Of a stretch of DNA of 64,000 nucleotides, positions 42,101 through 51,789 are shown in pieces. The translations under genes were made by a program, and so were the position numbers. The notes beneath the pieces are model-generated. The model did not search any database, was not told the DNA's origin, and worked only from the letters and a program-made list of their open reading frames with translations. This DNA is from Varroa destructor (taxonomy: Eukaryota > Arthropoda > Arachnida > Mesostigmata > Varroidae). Location: positions 13,910,229 to 13,974,228 of the forward strand of contig NW_019211456.1 of assembly GCF_002443255.2 (NCBI RefSeq), read 5' to 3'. Each line of letters begins with the position of its first letter. Position 1 is the first letter of the stretch.

Positions 42101-42264
42101 AACAGAGTAGAGTACTATTTTCAGAATGTTAACTACTATATTGTATCGTGGACGCATATGTCTCTGACTTTAGGTTCGACTTCTCCGCCGCTGGCCTCAC
42201 AGCCGGATTGGCAGCAGCCGCGGGGGCTACGACCTTACCACCTGACTATCATCCCCTACTATGA
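734..42264 (+). CDS. so: sine oculis / Six1/2 homeobox transcription factor (4 exons)
   Basis: The CDS joins 734-1359, 34044-34365, 41753-41907 and 42174-42264: 1,194 nt, 397 residues. Seen: an N-terminal SIX domain (about residues 28-142, starting [17 protein letters not shown]), a SIX-type homeodomain (about 146-205, recognition helix [17 protein letters not shown]), then a Ser/Gly/Ala/Gln-rich tail ending DYHPLL. The residues [11 protein letters not shown] and the motif [18 protein letters not shown] place it in the Six1/2 (sine oculis) subgroup, not Six3/6 (optix) or Six4/5. Known of the family: nuclear DNA-binding factors that pair with Eyes absent through the SIX domain and act in the retinal determination network, muscle and gonad. 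Drosophila so is similar in length (about 416 residues). The ATG at 734 is chosen because an in-frame TAA at 629-631 closes the frame upstream and no earlier in-frame ATG exists. All splice phases agree. The gene fills two thirds of the window alone. Confidence 0.95.
3616..3636 (+). repeat. (CTG)7 microsatellite
   Basis: Seven CTG units in so intron 1. Confidence 0.95.
6951..7044. repeat. CT / TA / GA / TA compound microsatellite
   Basis: A CT-rich tract, a TA tract, a GA tract and a (TA)n tract. The CT and GA parts are complementary, so the region can fold back on itself. Confidence 0.9.
7118..7126 (+). promoter_or_regulatory. MEF3-like SIX binding motif in intron 1
   Basis: The nonamer TCAGGTTTC equals the MEF3 site bound by Six1 proteins in vertebrate muscle genes. 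It lies 5.8 kb into the first intron of a SIX gene, so autoregulation is conceivable. A 9-mer is expected about 0.5 times by chance on both strands of 64 kb, so this is weak. Confidence 0.15.
9715..9749 (+). repeat. (GTGC)n microsatellite
   Basis: About eight GTGC units in intron 1. It lies inside a GC-richer stretch (9.4-10.1 kb) without coding signal. Confidence 0.95.
10401..10442 (+). repeat. (ATGT)n microsatellite
   Basis: AT dinucleotides followed by about nine GTAT/ATGT units in intron 1. Confidence 0.95.
11061..11115. repeat. AT/AC compound repeat
   Basis: Mixed TA and CA dinucleotide tract in intron 1. Confidence 0.9.
11238..11269 (+). repeat. Tandem duplication of a 16-bp unit
   Basis: CTTACTTGGCCGCCCG occurs twice back to back. 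A small slippage duplication. Confidence 0.9.
13009..13031 (+). repeat. (GCC)n microsatellite
   Basis: Between seven and eight GCC units in an otherwise AT-rich part of intron 1. Confidence 0.95.
18727..18822. repeat. (CT)n(TA)n(CT)n compound microsatellite
   Basis: About 19 CT units, then about 24 TA/CATA units, then a short CT tract. The order CT-TA-CT is nearly symmetrical. Confidence 0.95.
18862..18885 (+). repeat. (CCTG)6 microsatellite
   Basis: Six perfect CCTG units, 40 nt after the CT/TA repeat. Confidence 0.95.
20444..20470 (+). repeat. (GGCT)n microsatellite
   Basis: About seven GGCT units in intron 1. Confidence 0.95.
22137..22158. repeat. Short hairpin, 9-bp arms
   Basis: AAAAAGTTC, loop AACG, GAACTTTTT. 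It resembles a small stem-loop in intron 1. No function is assigned. Confidence 0.7.
22621..22637 (+). repeat. C17 homopolymer
   Basis: Seventeen consecutive C, followed by GCGCCCA7. Length is likely polymorphic or error-prone. Confidence 0.9.
24530..25100 (+). promoter_or_regulatory. CpG-rich patch with NRF-1-type motif (possible promoter or enhancer)
   Basis: Within an AT-rich intron this stretch is rich in GC and CpG (for example cgctacgacgcgaatgaagc and a cgtcgtcgtcgccgtc run). At 24717-24728 it carries TGCGCATGCGCG, a perfect match to the NRF-1/Erect-wing consensus YGCGCAYGCGCR, found mainly in TATA-less promoters. An open frame of 119 codons (24722-25081) starts inside the motif but has no known domain. 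It may be an internal promoter for a shorter so transcript or a nested RNA, or an enhancer. Confidence 0.3.
28905..29095 (-). mobile_element. Probable tRNA-derived SINE fragment
   Basis: Read on the minus strand the segment has a Pol III-like layout. An A-box-like region (GTGACAGGAATAGC, near 29058-29071) is followed about 40 nt on by a B-box-like GTGTTCGATTTC (about 29011-29022). Then come GACGCCGGCGCC and a pyrimidine-rich 3' part running into T-rich and TTTTATTTTATTTT sequence. The boxes are degenerate and no cloverleaf closes, so it is not a working tRNA. No second copy was noticed in the window. Confidence 0.35.
34041..34046 (+). promoter_or_regulatory. so: Tandem NAGNAG splice acceptor of so exon 2
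   Basis: The sequence is cagcag followed by GGAGAG. Using the first cag gives codon 209 as GGC followed by AGG (Arg). Using the second gives GGG followed directly by GAG. Both keep the downstream frame, so the two products differ only by one arginine four residues after the homeodomain. NAGNAG acceptors are known to be used alternatively in animals; whether both are used here cannot be told from DNA. Confidence 0.6.
34044..34365 (+). CDS. so: so exon 2: acidic and Ser/Gly-rich linker
   Basis: This exon completes codon 209 (GG+C) and encodes residues 210-316. Seen: a Ser/Gly stretch followed by the acidic run [11 protein letters not shown], then a Leu/Ser/Gln-rich part ([20 protein letters not shown]) ending [12 protein letters not shown]. 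The donor is AAG|GTAAGG, phase 0. The polypyrimidine tract tgatctctttcag precedes the exon. An acidic Ser-rich patch soon after the homeodomain is usual in arthropod so proteins and may act as an activation or interaction segment; that role is inferred. The acceptor is duplicated (cagcag), see the separate entry. Confidence 0.92.
37210..37231 (+). repeat. T22 homopolymer
   Basis: Twenty-two T in intron 2. On the minus strand it would be a poly-A tail, but no retroelement sequence is recognisable beside it. Confidence 0.9.
37950..37978 (+). repeat. (CTGC)n microsatellite
   Basis: About seven CTGC units in intron 2. Confidence 0.9.
39139..39210 (+). repeat. (CG)n / (CA)n microsatellite
   Basis: A CGCG/CGCA start followed by a long CA tract in intron 2. 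It makes several frames open and explains the long apparent ORFs here. Confidence 0.95.
39265..39285 (+). repeat. (GACC)n microsatellite
   Basis: About five GACC units, 55 nt after the CA repeat. Confidence 0.9.
40867..40900 (+). repeat. (GA)n plus G13 run
   Basis: About nine GA units run into thirteen G. It lies inside overlapping open frames on both strands that I reject as genes. Confidence 0.9.
41753..41907 (+). CDS. so: so exon 3: C-terminal tail segment
   Basis: This exon encodes residues 317-367 and two bases of codon 368. The product begins [19 protein letters not shown] and is rich in Ala, Ser, Gln and Thr. The acceptor is gctgttccgcatttcag|CAT (phase 0, matching the exon 2 donor). 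The donor is CAG|GTAGGC (phase 2). The reading frame is closed in this phase outside the exon within a short distance. No known domain is present. Low-complexity tails of this kind are typical of SIX proteins and evolve fast. Confidence 0.88.
41908..42173 (+). other. so: so intron 3 (266 nt)
   Basis: A short intron with donor GTAGGC and acceptor gactttag. It is AT-rich with in-frame stops in the coding phase. Nothing else is visible in it. Confidence 0.85.
42174..42264 (+). CDS. so: so exon 4: C-terminal end and stop
   Basis: The acceptor is tctctgactttag|GTTCGA. The first base completes codon 368 (AG+G, Arg). Then come 29 residues, [20 protein letters not shown] followed by LPPDYHPLL, and TGA at 42262-42264. 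The hydrophobic FDFSAAGL start and Ala-rich middle fit the exon 3 composition. The other two frames are also open here, but only this one agrees with the exon 3 phase. The in-frame sequence after the TGA stays open for 62 more codons; see the separate entry. Confidence 0.87.
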
Positions 42265-42453
42265 TGCCGCTCGCAGAAGGAGGAGCAGCTTCAACTATCA
42301 GTTCGTGTCAATGTACATCAACGACAACATCAACAGAAAGGACACCAGCAACAGTTTCAATTACAGGAACAAATGCAGTCTCAATTTGCGTGTGGGACCA
42401 GCTGTAATGGCCCGGGTTACTCGGCCAAGCCCATCTGTGCGATGCAGCTATAG
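42265..42453 (+). other. so: In-frame open extension after the so stop (possible readthrough region or 3' UTR)
   Basis: Directly after TGA 42262-42264 the same frame stays open for 62 codons to TAG 42451-42453. The predicted peptide is Gln/His-rich (for example HQRQHQQKGHQQQFQLQEQM), like transcription-factor tails. Stop-codon readthrough is known to be common in arthropods. Against it: the base after TGA is T, not the more permissive C, and a CAA/CAG-rich 3' UTR has few stops in any frame. The other two frames are open here too. Confidence 0.35.
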
Positions 42454-42695
42454 GAAAACTCAAATAAGTATGATTGGATTGCATCAGCAAAAGTGAAGTA
42501 CGCATGATTGGCCAATGGGGAACGAATTTTCGGTATTTGCCACGCACAGCTTGATCGCAGTCAGGCTCCTAAAGGAGTCCGGAACTCGACGATGTACGAC
42601 GTCCTTGTCCATTGAAGCGTCTAGAATAAGCCAGTACTGCTTCTTTCACTTTTGCTATTTATTTGCTGTCATTATCACCTACAGAGTCCCCTCTA

Positions 42696-42727
42696 GCGGC
42701 GGCGGCGGCGGCGGCAGCAGCAGCAGC

Positions 42728-42761
<34 letters not shown>
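42696..42761 (+). repeat. (GGC)n(AGC)n trinucleotide repeat
   Basis: About 22 triplets, GGC then AGC with one GGC interruption, some 430 nt after the so stop. It is probably in the 3' UTR or flank. A very good splice acceptor (pyrimidine-rich, ending tcacctacag at 42684) lies just before it. Joined to exon 3 this would give a Gly/Ser run and 51 codons to TAG 42839-42841, a possible but unsupported alternative last exon. Confidence 0.8.
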
Positions 42762-42764
<3 letters not shown>

Positions 42765-43314
42765 ACGAGTGCTTTATCCTTCTGATGGTGATATCATCTC
42801 TTCGTTATAAAGTTTACAGCGCCTACGGCATTATCGGGTAGTAATGGTTGATAAGTGGTCGTGCATTAGAGAGAATGTCGACAGTGGTGCAGTGGACGAG
42901 TGACTCATTCCATTGGTAATGCTACTACTAGAAACGTTCCTTTTCCCGTTGGCATGCGAACCTGAGACTCGAACGGTAAGGAAATCCCCTGGTACTGCAA
43001 GTGGAGCTATAGCGAAATCAAGAGTATAGCAAATACGGGCTGTTCGGCGTCATCGTATTTTGCCATGTATTTAGACGTATCGAAGTTGGCACAAAGACAA
43101 GATAAAGTCACCCTGGCGAGCTCGCTTGTCCTATCACGTAGAATAAAGTAGTTGCTGTCCGATATATTTCCGGCGCCGTGGCGGCACGCCTCGCGCAAGA
43201 AAGTAATGTAGATCCTAGTCACGCGAACTTCAGAGCTCGCCATGACCTTGGCAAGAGCTAGAAAGATCTGACGCCAAGGTTATGTGAAAACAAAATAGAC
43301 AAGTAGCGGATTGA

Positions 43315-43404
43315 CAGAGAGAGGCTGAGAGAGAGCGAGAGAGAGAGAGCGAGAGAGAGCGAGAGAGAGCGCGGCTGAGAGAGAGAGAGAGAGAGGGAGG
43401 CTGA
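43315..43404 (+). repeat. GA-rich microsatellite
   Basis: About 90 nt of GA with GC and GGCT interruptions, 1.05 kb after the so stop. Confidence 0.9.
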
Positions 43405-46400
43405 GAGTGTGAGATGGCTGATGAGACGATGATTGGGCCAGACGATGAGATGCCGCAGATTGCAGAGCTTATTCATGGTAACAACAACCTGGTGACAAAA
43501 ATACTAGAAGAAACACAGCCATAGCACCAGAAATCCCCGGCACAGTAACTGTGTAACCGTTTAGCCATACAGACGTAGACATCGGACGGCGATTTTCAGT
43601 GAAAAACAAGAACTAACCGAAAGACGGATGCCTCGGATGATAAATGATTTACAGCTCTAGCCATGTTAAGCCAGCTCTAGGGCGGTCTAGGTGTGTGCAA
43701 TAACTGGCCGGTGGGCCAGACAGCAGTCAAAGTTCTCTGGCCAGGCGATAACAAAAACTTTATATGTTTATTAGAGAAACAGTGTAGATGTGAGACTAAG
43801 TAGACGATAAATGATAATCAAGTATTGCGGACATGACACACGCGGACGTATTTACACGCATGCACAGGAAAGACAGTGCCTATTACGAGGCTGTTTCAGA
43901 CGAAAAAAAACACTAGAAAATAAAGGAAATCAAATTATTTAATTTCCGCCCGAAAACAAATACCAAAATTAGTATGGTTCAAATCTTCTCGTATATATAA
44001 GAGAGGTCATTGATTGAAGAATAATAATAACAATGGGTGTAATGACGGTATGATTAATAACGATGATGATGATATTACTTCATAGCTATGACAATAATAT
44101 AAATGAAGATGCAAATAAACATAAAACACCTGCAGATATTACGCTAAATAAAATCAGAAGCGGAATGAAAAGCAATATAAGACGTCACCAATGACAACAA
44201 GTAATGGCGAATGCATCCGGCTTTGGATCTTCATCGGTACTATCATATATGATGGAAAAATAACAATGCCGGCTTAAATAGTTACCACCATTCCAGACGA
44301 AGTCAGGAGGAACAATAATAATTATTATATATTAACACTAATAATGATAGTGTAAATATGATATATGAAGAAGACAATTATAATAATAAATTAAGATTAT
44401 GTTCACACCACAAGTCGATTCTGTGTCATTTGCCCAACTACAGTCAGTATACGAGATTAGAGTGGAACTTTAGGGAACTAATACCTTTGAGTGATTCCGT
44501 TACGTAGAAAAAAAATCTTTACGACGCTTTTCCGATAGTAACAACGCAATGGCGCCTATCAATGCAACGAACTTCACGTTAAAACCCTCTCACTGCAGCA
44601 GATCGGGAAAATAGCTTTTGTTGAAATAGATCCCATCAGATTACGTCGTTCTTCCAGTTATATATATATTCACTCGAATTTTTCGAAATTTTCTGTATTT
44701 TCGGACGTTTATAATAACAAAGTCGTGCTTAGTCAGTTGCCTAAATCGGCCTCTAGCCGTCAAAGTTAATTGCCCTCTCACAGATATTACGTATCGTTCT
44801 AGCGGAGCGTGGGTAACTTAATCGTCCTTCACTGCTACTTACGTAGCGTTGTTCAGTGAGTACAGCAGAGAGGCAGATGAACCGTGTCGATCTTTTTGCT
44901 TGAAGGAGTCGAAAATAAACGCAAATATAAAATTCTGACAAATGCAAGTCCAAGGAGTTGCCGAGAAATACTTATACTCAATTGATGTTCATAATGTCAA
45001 CTTCCAAACCGTGCGCGTGCTGCGAAACGGATTCGAAACCCCTGCTCAGGGAAAGCCATTGTTTACACTTAGTCGATCAATTGGACAACGTCTTGATGTG
45101 AACTTGGCTAACATCTACCAAAATAATGCAAAGGGCTACTCAACAGTAACGTTTGAGACTGTCGGACATGCTAATAAGGAACGCTCAGATAAAGAGTTTA
45201 CACAAACGGAGTTATTATTACAACGTCGATGCCTACTAGGCCGTCGCCTATTTTTCATTGCACCTTAATATCATACATTAAGTTGTTCCCTACGATAGCG
45301 GTTGACGCTTCGTGTTCTAGGGTATATACAAATCATCGCTTCCATACGGCGGAGTTCCATTGGATGTCGAGAAATAGCCGTCAGCTAGAGTTTGTCACCA
45401 ATCATGTCATCGCAGCAGTGAAGTGTGGCACCCTTCACAGTGTGTGAAGTGTGCCAGCTTACCAACTGGGTGCCTGTAGCGCAACAGGTAGCTGGTAGCA
45501 GTAATAATGTTCATTTCTTTTTTGATTGCACGATAGAACAATTGCAGAGTAATCTAGCAGCACGGGCGGTGAATTGACTCAAGTGCCGCAGAATCGCGGC
45601 TCGCTCGGGCGCCGTTGGCCTCTTATTCGACGTTATTGGTCTATAAATTGGGCGCTAAACGCGCACCCAACAGGGAGACGAAGAGATTCCCGCGGCGCTA
45701 TTTGGAAACACCAACAACACCACAGAGATCGTACCAGCCGCTTTTCGCGGCCACGACGACAGCAGAAGCGGCACTCTTCGGCAGGTCCAGATTGAACGAC
45801 GAACGCCTGTACGCGAGGAGCCGTCATGCTACAAGCACCAGTCGCGTTGACGAAGCGTGAAAGAGAGGGCGTTGACAATGATGAACAGATCGGAACCTTT
45901 CGTCACAGTCGGAAAATGCAACAGAATATTGAACCAAAAAACAAAACCATTGTATTAACATTTGTCTATGTCATTACGTCATAATACGGGAGCGCACAGT
46001 AAGTAGCAGTCACTTGCAATTATACGTGCCGCTTGTTTTGGCAACGCAATGTTTTATATACGAGCACATGTATATATTTGTCCATTCTACGGAGGCAAAA
46101 ATGTATTGGCAATTCGAGCTCGTACCACCTGTAAATGTCTTGACCGTTCCCATTGCAGTTTTCCTTCTCCGCCGAAACAATCTCCACCGAATTCAGTGTG
46201 CGTGTGTGACGTTTTTGCCGTTCGTTAATACGCTCGTTCAATTCAGTCGGAAGAATGAACTTTTAGATATTTTCTCATCATAGGGAAGCGAAAAACGTCA
46301 CTGGAGTAGCGGCGTGTTTAAATGGTACATTGTTGCTCACAATTTGTTTCTTTGAGCTTCGGGTCTATTTTGGTGCACCGCACTATGCAATCTTGTTCAA

Positions 46401-49400
46401 ATTCCTCGGTAATACCTCCAATAATGATAGTAGAACTAGTTAGAATAAATGCACAGCTGTCCGATGGTCTCAACCGCAATGACAAGAGGTTTGGTTCTTA
46501 GTCTGGGCTTTGCCACCGTCGCAGTTTTCGGCCCGCCGTCGTAATGATACCTAGGTGGTCGTATTTTTGTCGTGTAACATGCAAACCATGCGGTCTGCAC
46601 GTAGAGCGCTTCAATTTAGCTCACATGTGCAGTGCCGTCTGCACATTTTCTTTTTTAGATTTCCAAGTAGTTATACTTTCATTTATATTTTATCTATACT
46701 ATAAGCTTAGCGAGATAATCCCGACAAAGTCGATAGTAATTTTACGACTTTACGGAAAAGCAACTTTACGACTCGCGGAATAGCGGTTCACTTAGCATAA
46801 GTGGGCAAAACCCCTATGTAGGTTACTATGCATGACCATTACATCTATCTAGCGCCATTGCTAACTAAATAATGCGTACGACTTATAAACCTATATACAT
46901 TGATGTTGAAGGGCGTACTGGTTTTAGATTGCTGGTTGATTGATACTGGTTTTCGTTGTAAATACATACTCAATAAGATAGTGATTTTGTCAAACGCTTG
47001 CCCAGTGGCTGCGTCCATATGTTTGTTATCAGCCTCCGCTTGTTTCGGTAGAAGTTACGGTACAGGACTCACCGTACCATACTTGTACGATGTCTACTAA
47101 TTCGCGTCCTAAGTCCTGCGTCATTCTCTTAAAAGGTCACAAAACTACTGAAAAAAATGGCATGACATTCTATCGTTTTTCACGGTTGTCCAAGTGTTAC
47201 TATTAGCACGTACTATGTGAGCATGTATCTTTGTCTGGTGCATGTTAAGCGCGCCACACGATCATCAGACGATTGGCCTGCAACCGCGGTGTTATTGTGG
47301 CCGTCGCGGCAGCCGCTACAGGCGGAGGGTAGTAGCACAGCAATTGAATCACTTCGTCGTACGCATCGCCTTCGAGACCGCATCGTTTAGGCTACCGCCT
47401 GCTGAGTACTGCTGTTCGACAACGTCGATAAGGCCGGAGTCCCGAATGAAGTAGAGATGACTCAGTGGATAGTCAGAATCGGCGGGAGACAGCGGCCCAG
47501 TGTACAGGGCATCGAGACATGAACATGAAGCTCATGTACAACACTTACTAATTTCTCGTGCTGTTGTCTCGGTTTAAACTTCTCCGTAACTCTCAGTGCC
47601 ATAGTTGCTTGCGAGAGGAAGAAGGATGCTGACGCTACTAGCGTCACGGACGTAGTACACCTCAAGGCAGCTTAACATTCCCAAAAAGTATTTGTAATGT
47701 AGTAAAGGTGCGATATATGTATAAACGTATGTATGCGGCAATCGGGAACGATTCGCATTCTCCGATGAGCATTCTCCCGAATGGGTCCCTACCGCTTCTG
47801 CTGTTGGTCCTCTTGCAGTGGCTTCAATCGAAAGCGGTAATTTAAACCGACGATACGGCGTTTCCGCAGTTAAACACAGTTGACAGAAATTAAATGAAAT
47901 CGTGTTCGGGCCCCTGACCACGTTATAGCGTGGTCACGAGCTTGTCAACCGGTTCTCAGCGTCAGAGCAGCATAGAGCCACCGAGAAATCGCTATTTTTA
48001 AACGATTTGCAGAGGGTAAACACTTAGCAACTGGATAAACGAATATATATTGGCACCATGAGTACTCTAGCGAGTATTATTATTGTCTGCACGATGACAG
48101 AAGGTTAGGTTATGATGGGAAAGCATTTCTTGGGTATTACAGGTAGCGGCAAGCCAGAACGAAGAGCAGACAGGCGGAAAGGTGTCAAATTTGTAGATTT
48201 CACGGTCTAAGATAAGCGGTGAGATTTATGTACATATGGGAAAAGTAAGTCAAAACTAGTGGCGTTAATCGAGTGGACCAAAAGCGTGGTATTACTGATT
48301 GCCGTGTGTGATCCGAACCGTATTTTTTTCCTCTTAATGGGAAAACGGTTAAAATAGATGGCCATTTCCAACTTTGAGATCTCCACGACGCCGACGAGTA
48401 TAGTAGTTAGTCTGTACTGTCGGCCCCTGTCAGTTAATGAATCATCTTCGCGTTCGGGCGATTTCACATCATCCAATTGGTGCCAGGGATTCAAAGGAGG
48501 GACACAAGGTTTTTCGTTAATTTAGTCTAATCATCATTTAGGTCGATGCGTCGCTGACAACTTAAACCGCATCGCAACTGCTCGTACTGACGAAAAACCT
48601 AAAATACATGGGCATCGCCCGCGCAGTGATTGAATTGCTGACAAGTACCACTTACACATGGCATATGGCATACTTACGCCTGTTCCTATTATACTTTGAT
48701 TTTTCTTACTCATATCTGTAATTTCATCGTTTAGAGGTAGGTTAGCATTGCTTTCACTTCTCTAGGGATCGACATGTCAGGCAGAATATGCTTTTATCAA
48801 CCGGGTTTTGTTATCGGTGAAACAGCGCAAGCAGTCGGCGGTCGCCATGGGTGAATCTGGCAGTACTCAGCCGTTGTCTAAATAGCAGAAGTGGCCGTTC
48901 GTCCGGTATGGGCCTGCTGACGTATGAAAGAAAGCTCAGATGAGCGACATTGACGATTGACAGCTCCGAGTGGTTGGTGTACGTGAAAAACGTAGTAATC
49001 GATGGGTGCATGAACCAGAGCAGGGCTAAAAGCAGCTCAGATACGGTAGTGGGCCGTTAACTGAAGTGATGCCTGAGAGACCGAAGCACGCGGATTAAAA
49101 AGACGGGAAAATTCGCCAGTGCATTAAACAAACGCGATGTATCAAGCAGTACTGAGTATTAAACATCATGGTTAACGGCATACCTAACTGGCACAAACCA
49201 GCCCGTAACAGACTTACGATAGTGACGTTTAAACGCCAAAAGCGTGCTGTATGCAGGTCGGGTCATGTGAGCAGAATTTATCGCATTTTAATATCGAAAA
49301 AAAAACGTTGATCTGTTGGGAGCTCGCGACGGTACGGCCAAGGTGTTGATGCGGCAGATTTTAGATACGAGGATTATGTTCTGATGTTTAATAATGCGTT

Positions 49401-50875
49401 TTAACGGTGTTTGGTAAAATTTCATCTTGAGCCAATGTTACTTAAGAAAACGAAGCTACGTGATGGGCGGCCACTTGCGGCAACGCATGACGAGTGAAGG
49501 TGCGGCAACAATATTTCTTCGTCTAGACATCGTTCACAACGATCGAATTATTCGTGCGTCTTCATTGTTTTGTAAATTGTCCATGGCTCATTTGGACAAA
49601 AGTGGCACAGGAGAAATTGCTATAGAATGTTTCGATTATACTCCACTGTTAGGGCCAAGATTCTATAGGCTTACCTTAATGAATTAAAATCTTAAATTAG
49701 CTGTGAATATTTGTTGACTTGAGAATGTTTTTTTAGGGCGTGGTAAGGATCATCACCGGGTGTCGCCGGTGTTGGAAAAACAGACCACAATGCCTGTTTT
49801 GCTATTGAGCCCCTGCCCTCAAATACGGGATTTCTGGATGAATTTTTCAATAACATACGCATATGGCTTAGATAGCTTTCTCAAGGATACGTAGTTTTAG
49901 ACAAATTTTAGCCGCTATTTGAAAAGGTGTTTCGGAAATTTACGGCTCTATTCCAGGCCCTCCATTGAGGGCGTGAGCAGTCACTAACAAAATTGATCAA
50001 AATCATTTCTGAGAAGAAAAATCAAGTTTTTCTTGCTATATAAACATGGTCCCTTTTATATGCTAATTATAGCTATTGCCGTGTCATTTGACAATGGCAT
50101 CGAAGGGAACGCTTTATCAGTATAGCTAGAGTTTGTTTTTAGTCTTAGTTTAAATTTGTTGGTATCCCTATCTCAAAACACCTGCATCAGTAGGTGCCAA
50201 CTGCAGATCTAATACTCATCTAGCTTTCGTTCGCTCTCTAAGTGTACACGCCGACCAGTTGAAGGTTTCAAAATGCAATATTTGTAGTAAGCAAGCGAAA
50301 AAATAGAAAAAAAAAAAGTTGTAAATCAATCGTGGAGTTCTTTTGCCTGAACAAAGCGGCTTACTTTTAATAATGATGACTGTGATTGTTCTCATCGCCA
50401 AAGTAACAATATGAATTAAATTTTCCCAGTTTGTAAATCCACCATCTTGTGCTCAAAATTCAATGAGTGCAGGACACGAGAGGATTAGGAGTCGCAATAG
50501 CCTAGCGTCGGACGTATCAATCGTTTGTCGAAATAGTTTCAATATGATGAAAAACGACCAGCCGTCACCGCGCCTCAACAACAACAAAATATTATCTGTT
50601 TATTTATGCCATCGATAGCGGTATGTTAGCCTTCATCTTCCAGATACTGTTTCAGTATGAAAATGGCTGAAAGCCGAATTTAACAAACCCATAATATCTG
50701 CCGGCAGCTGTTTCGAATACAATGAGAATTGAATTTACTTCCACAACGATCTGTTCTTGGCACATTCTGTGCGACGACCTCGTACCAGTCGCATAGAGGA
50801 GGGAATCAGTTTCAGGGCAGACGAAGCTTTCGAATAGGTCATTGGATTGAAGTAGATTGCTTTAAATCATTTTAC

Positions 50876-51587
50876 ATGCCGAAAACAATTGTGCCACAGC
50901 TTGACCACCACTGGAAGAATCGTAATATCCGTAGCTATACATATGTTGCTTGGTCTTCGAATAGAACGGCAACGTCGAGCGCAATAGAAGCTTCAGGCAC
51001 AACGATACAAACACAAGGCACAGCTGATCGAAACGGCACCCAGCAAACACTGGCCAATAGCGAGAGACATGACACGACCGGATCGAGAGAATACAGAGCG
51101 TATCCAGCACAGGAAGCGGTGATGAGACCAGCGAACGCCAGCGGTGACGCACAAAACGGCAAGCCAACATTTAGACACTCTTCCCGTTCGGCGAATGTAG
51201 GTGCATAAAAAAGGTAGGTGAACGGTATCCTCGGTTATATTCCAGTCGACAAAAAGAGCCCATATAAGACATTTGTCTATATATCTAGATGGTGAATTGT
51301 CCCTATTGCAGGCACGTGTGCGTGACAAGCGTAACAAGCTCACCAGATTAGACAAACAACTATCACACTTAAAAGGGCAATTACTGAATAGGAATAAATA
51401 TGGCTGCTACTCATTCAAACAACGAGCCTACGCCTCAAGAGAGGATACGCATCATCTGCAGTGGAGACGATCCTTGATTTGCTGTTACCAAATTACCGTG
51501 CTACTTAGACAACCGTTGTTTGCCACCATCAGCGTACCGCATACCCGTGACATTAAAACAAAGAGTATCTGGGGCAGTTACTCGTAA
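50876..51587 (+). CDS. Unrecognised two-exon candidate
   Basis: Two open stretches join in phase 0: about 50876-51196 and 51312-51587, around a 115-nt intron with donor AAT|GTAGGT and acceptor cctattgcag|GCA. The first part is Ser/Thr/Asn/Gln-rich; the second starts with a basic, helix-prone stretch (ARVRDKRNKLTRLDKQLSHL). No domain is recognised. The first in-frame ATG is at 50876, but an acceptor-like cgaatag at about 50965 suggests the true first exon edge may be there. It lies about 1.1 kb before the retrotransposon remnant and on the same strand, so it could be part of that element (ORF1-like) instead of a host gene. Open stretches of this length arise by chance, so support rests on the matching splice phase only. 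Confidence 0.25.
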
Positions 51588-51789
51588 AAGCATGTCTGGC
51601 ACTGCTTGCACGTCGAACACTTTTCTACAAGAAGATTTTAATATTTCCGCCTATACGATTTATGAGAAGACAAAGTTTAGGATCATTTGCTCGATGCGGA
51701 GCGATCACGTTGGTGAATTTGTACATGTTTACGGATCCTTTCAGGCGTATTTTGCTGAACTTATTTCATCGCCTGATCAAGGAGTATAA

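Larger units (their letters stand above)
42265..50700 (+). other. so 3' region and intergenic sequence
   Basis: This stretch follows so. Candidate poly(A) signals AATAAA occur at 43142-43147, 44114-44119 and 44147-44152, so the 3' UTR may be about 0.9-1.9 kb; none is proven. A GA repeat lies at 43.3 kb and an AAT/ATG-rich low-complexity patch at 44.0-44.4 kb. A GC-richer patch at 45.55-45.86 kb is partly open in all three plus frames, but no frame joins into a gene. Other open frames (44942-45268, 49427-49687) match nothing I know. Confidence 0.6.

Noticed and set aside
44942..45268. 108-codon plus-strand frame (starts MQVQGVAEKYLY)
   Set aside because: No domain and no splice partner. The frame is closed by a TGA just upstream. 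Chance is sufficient.
45548..45860. GC-richer patch after a strong acceptor, open in several frames
   Set aside because: Every frame right after the acceptor hits a stop within about ten codons, and no frame continues into neighbours.
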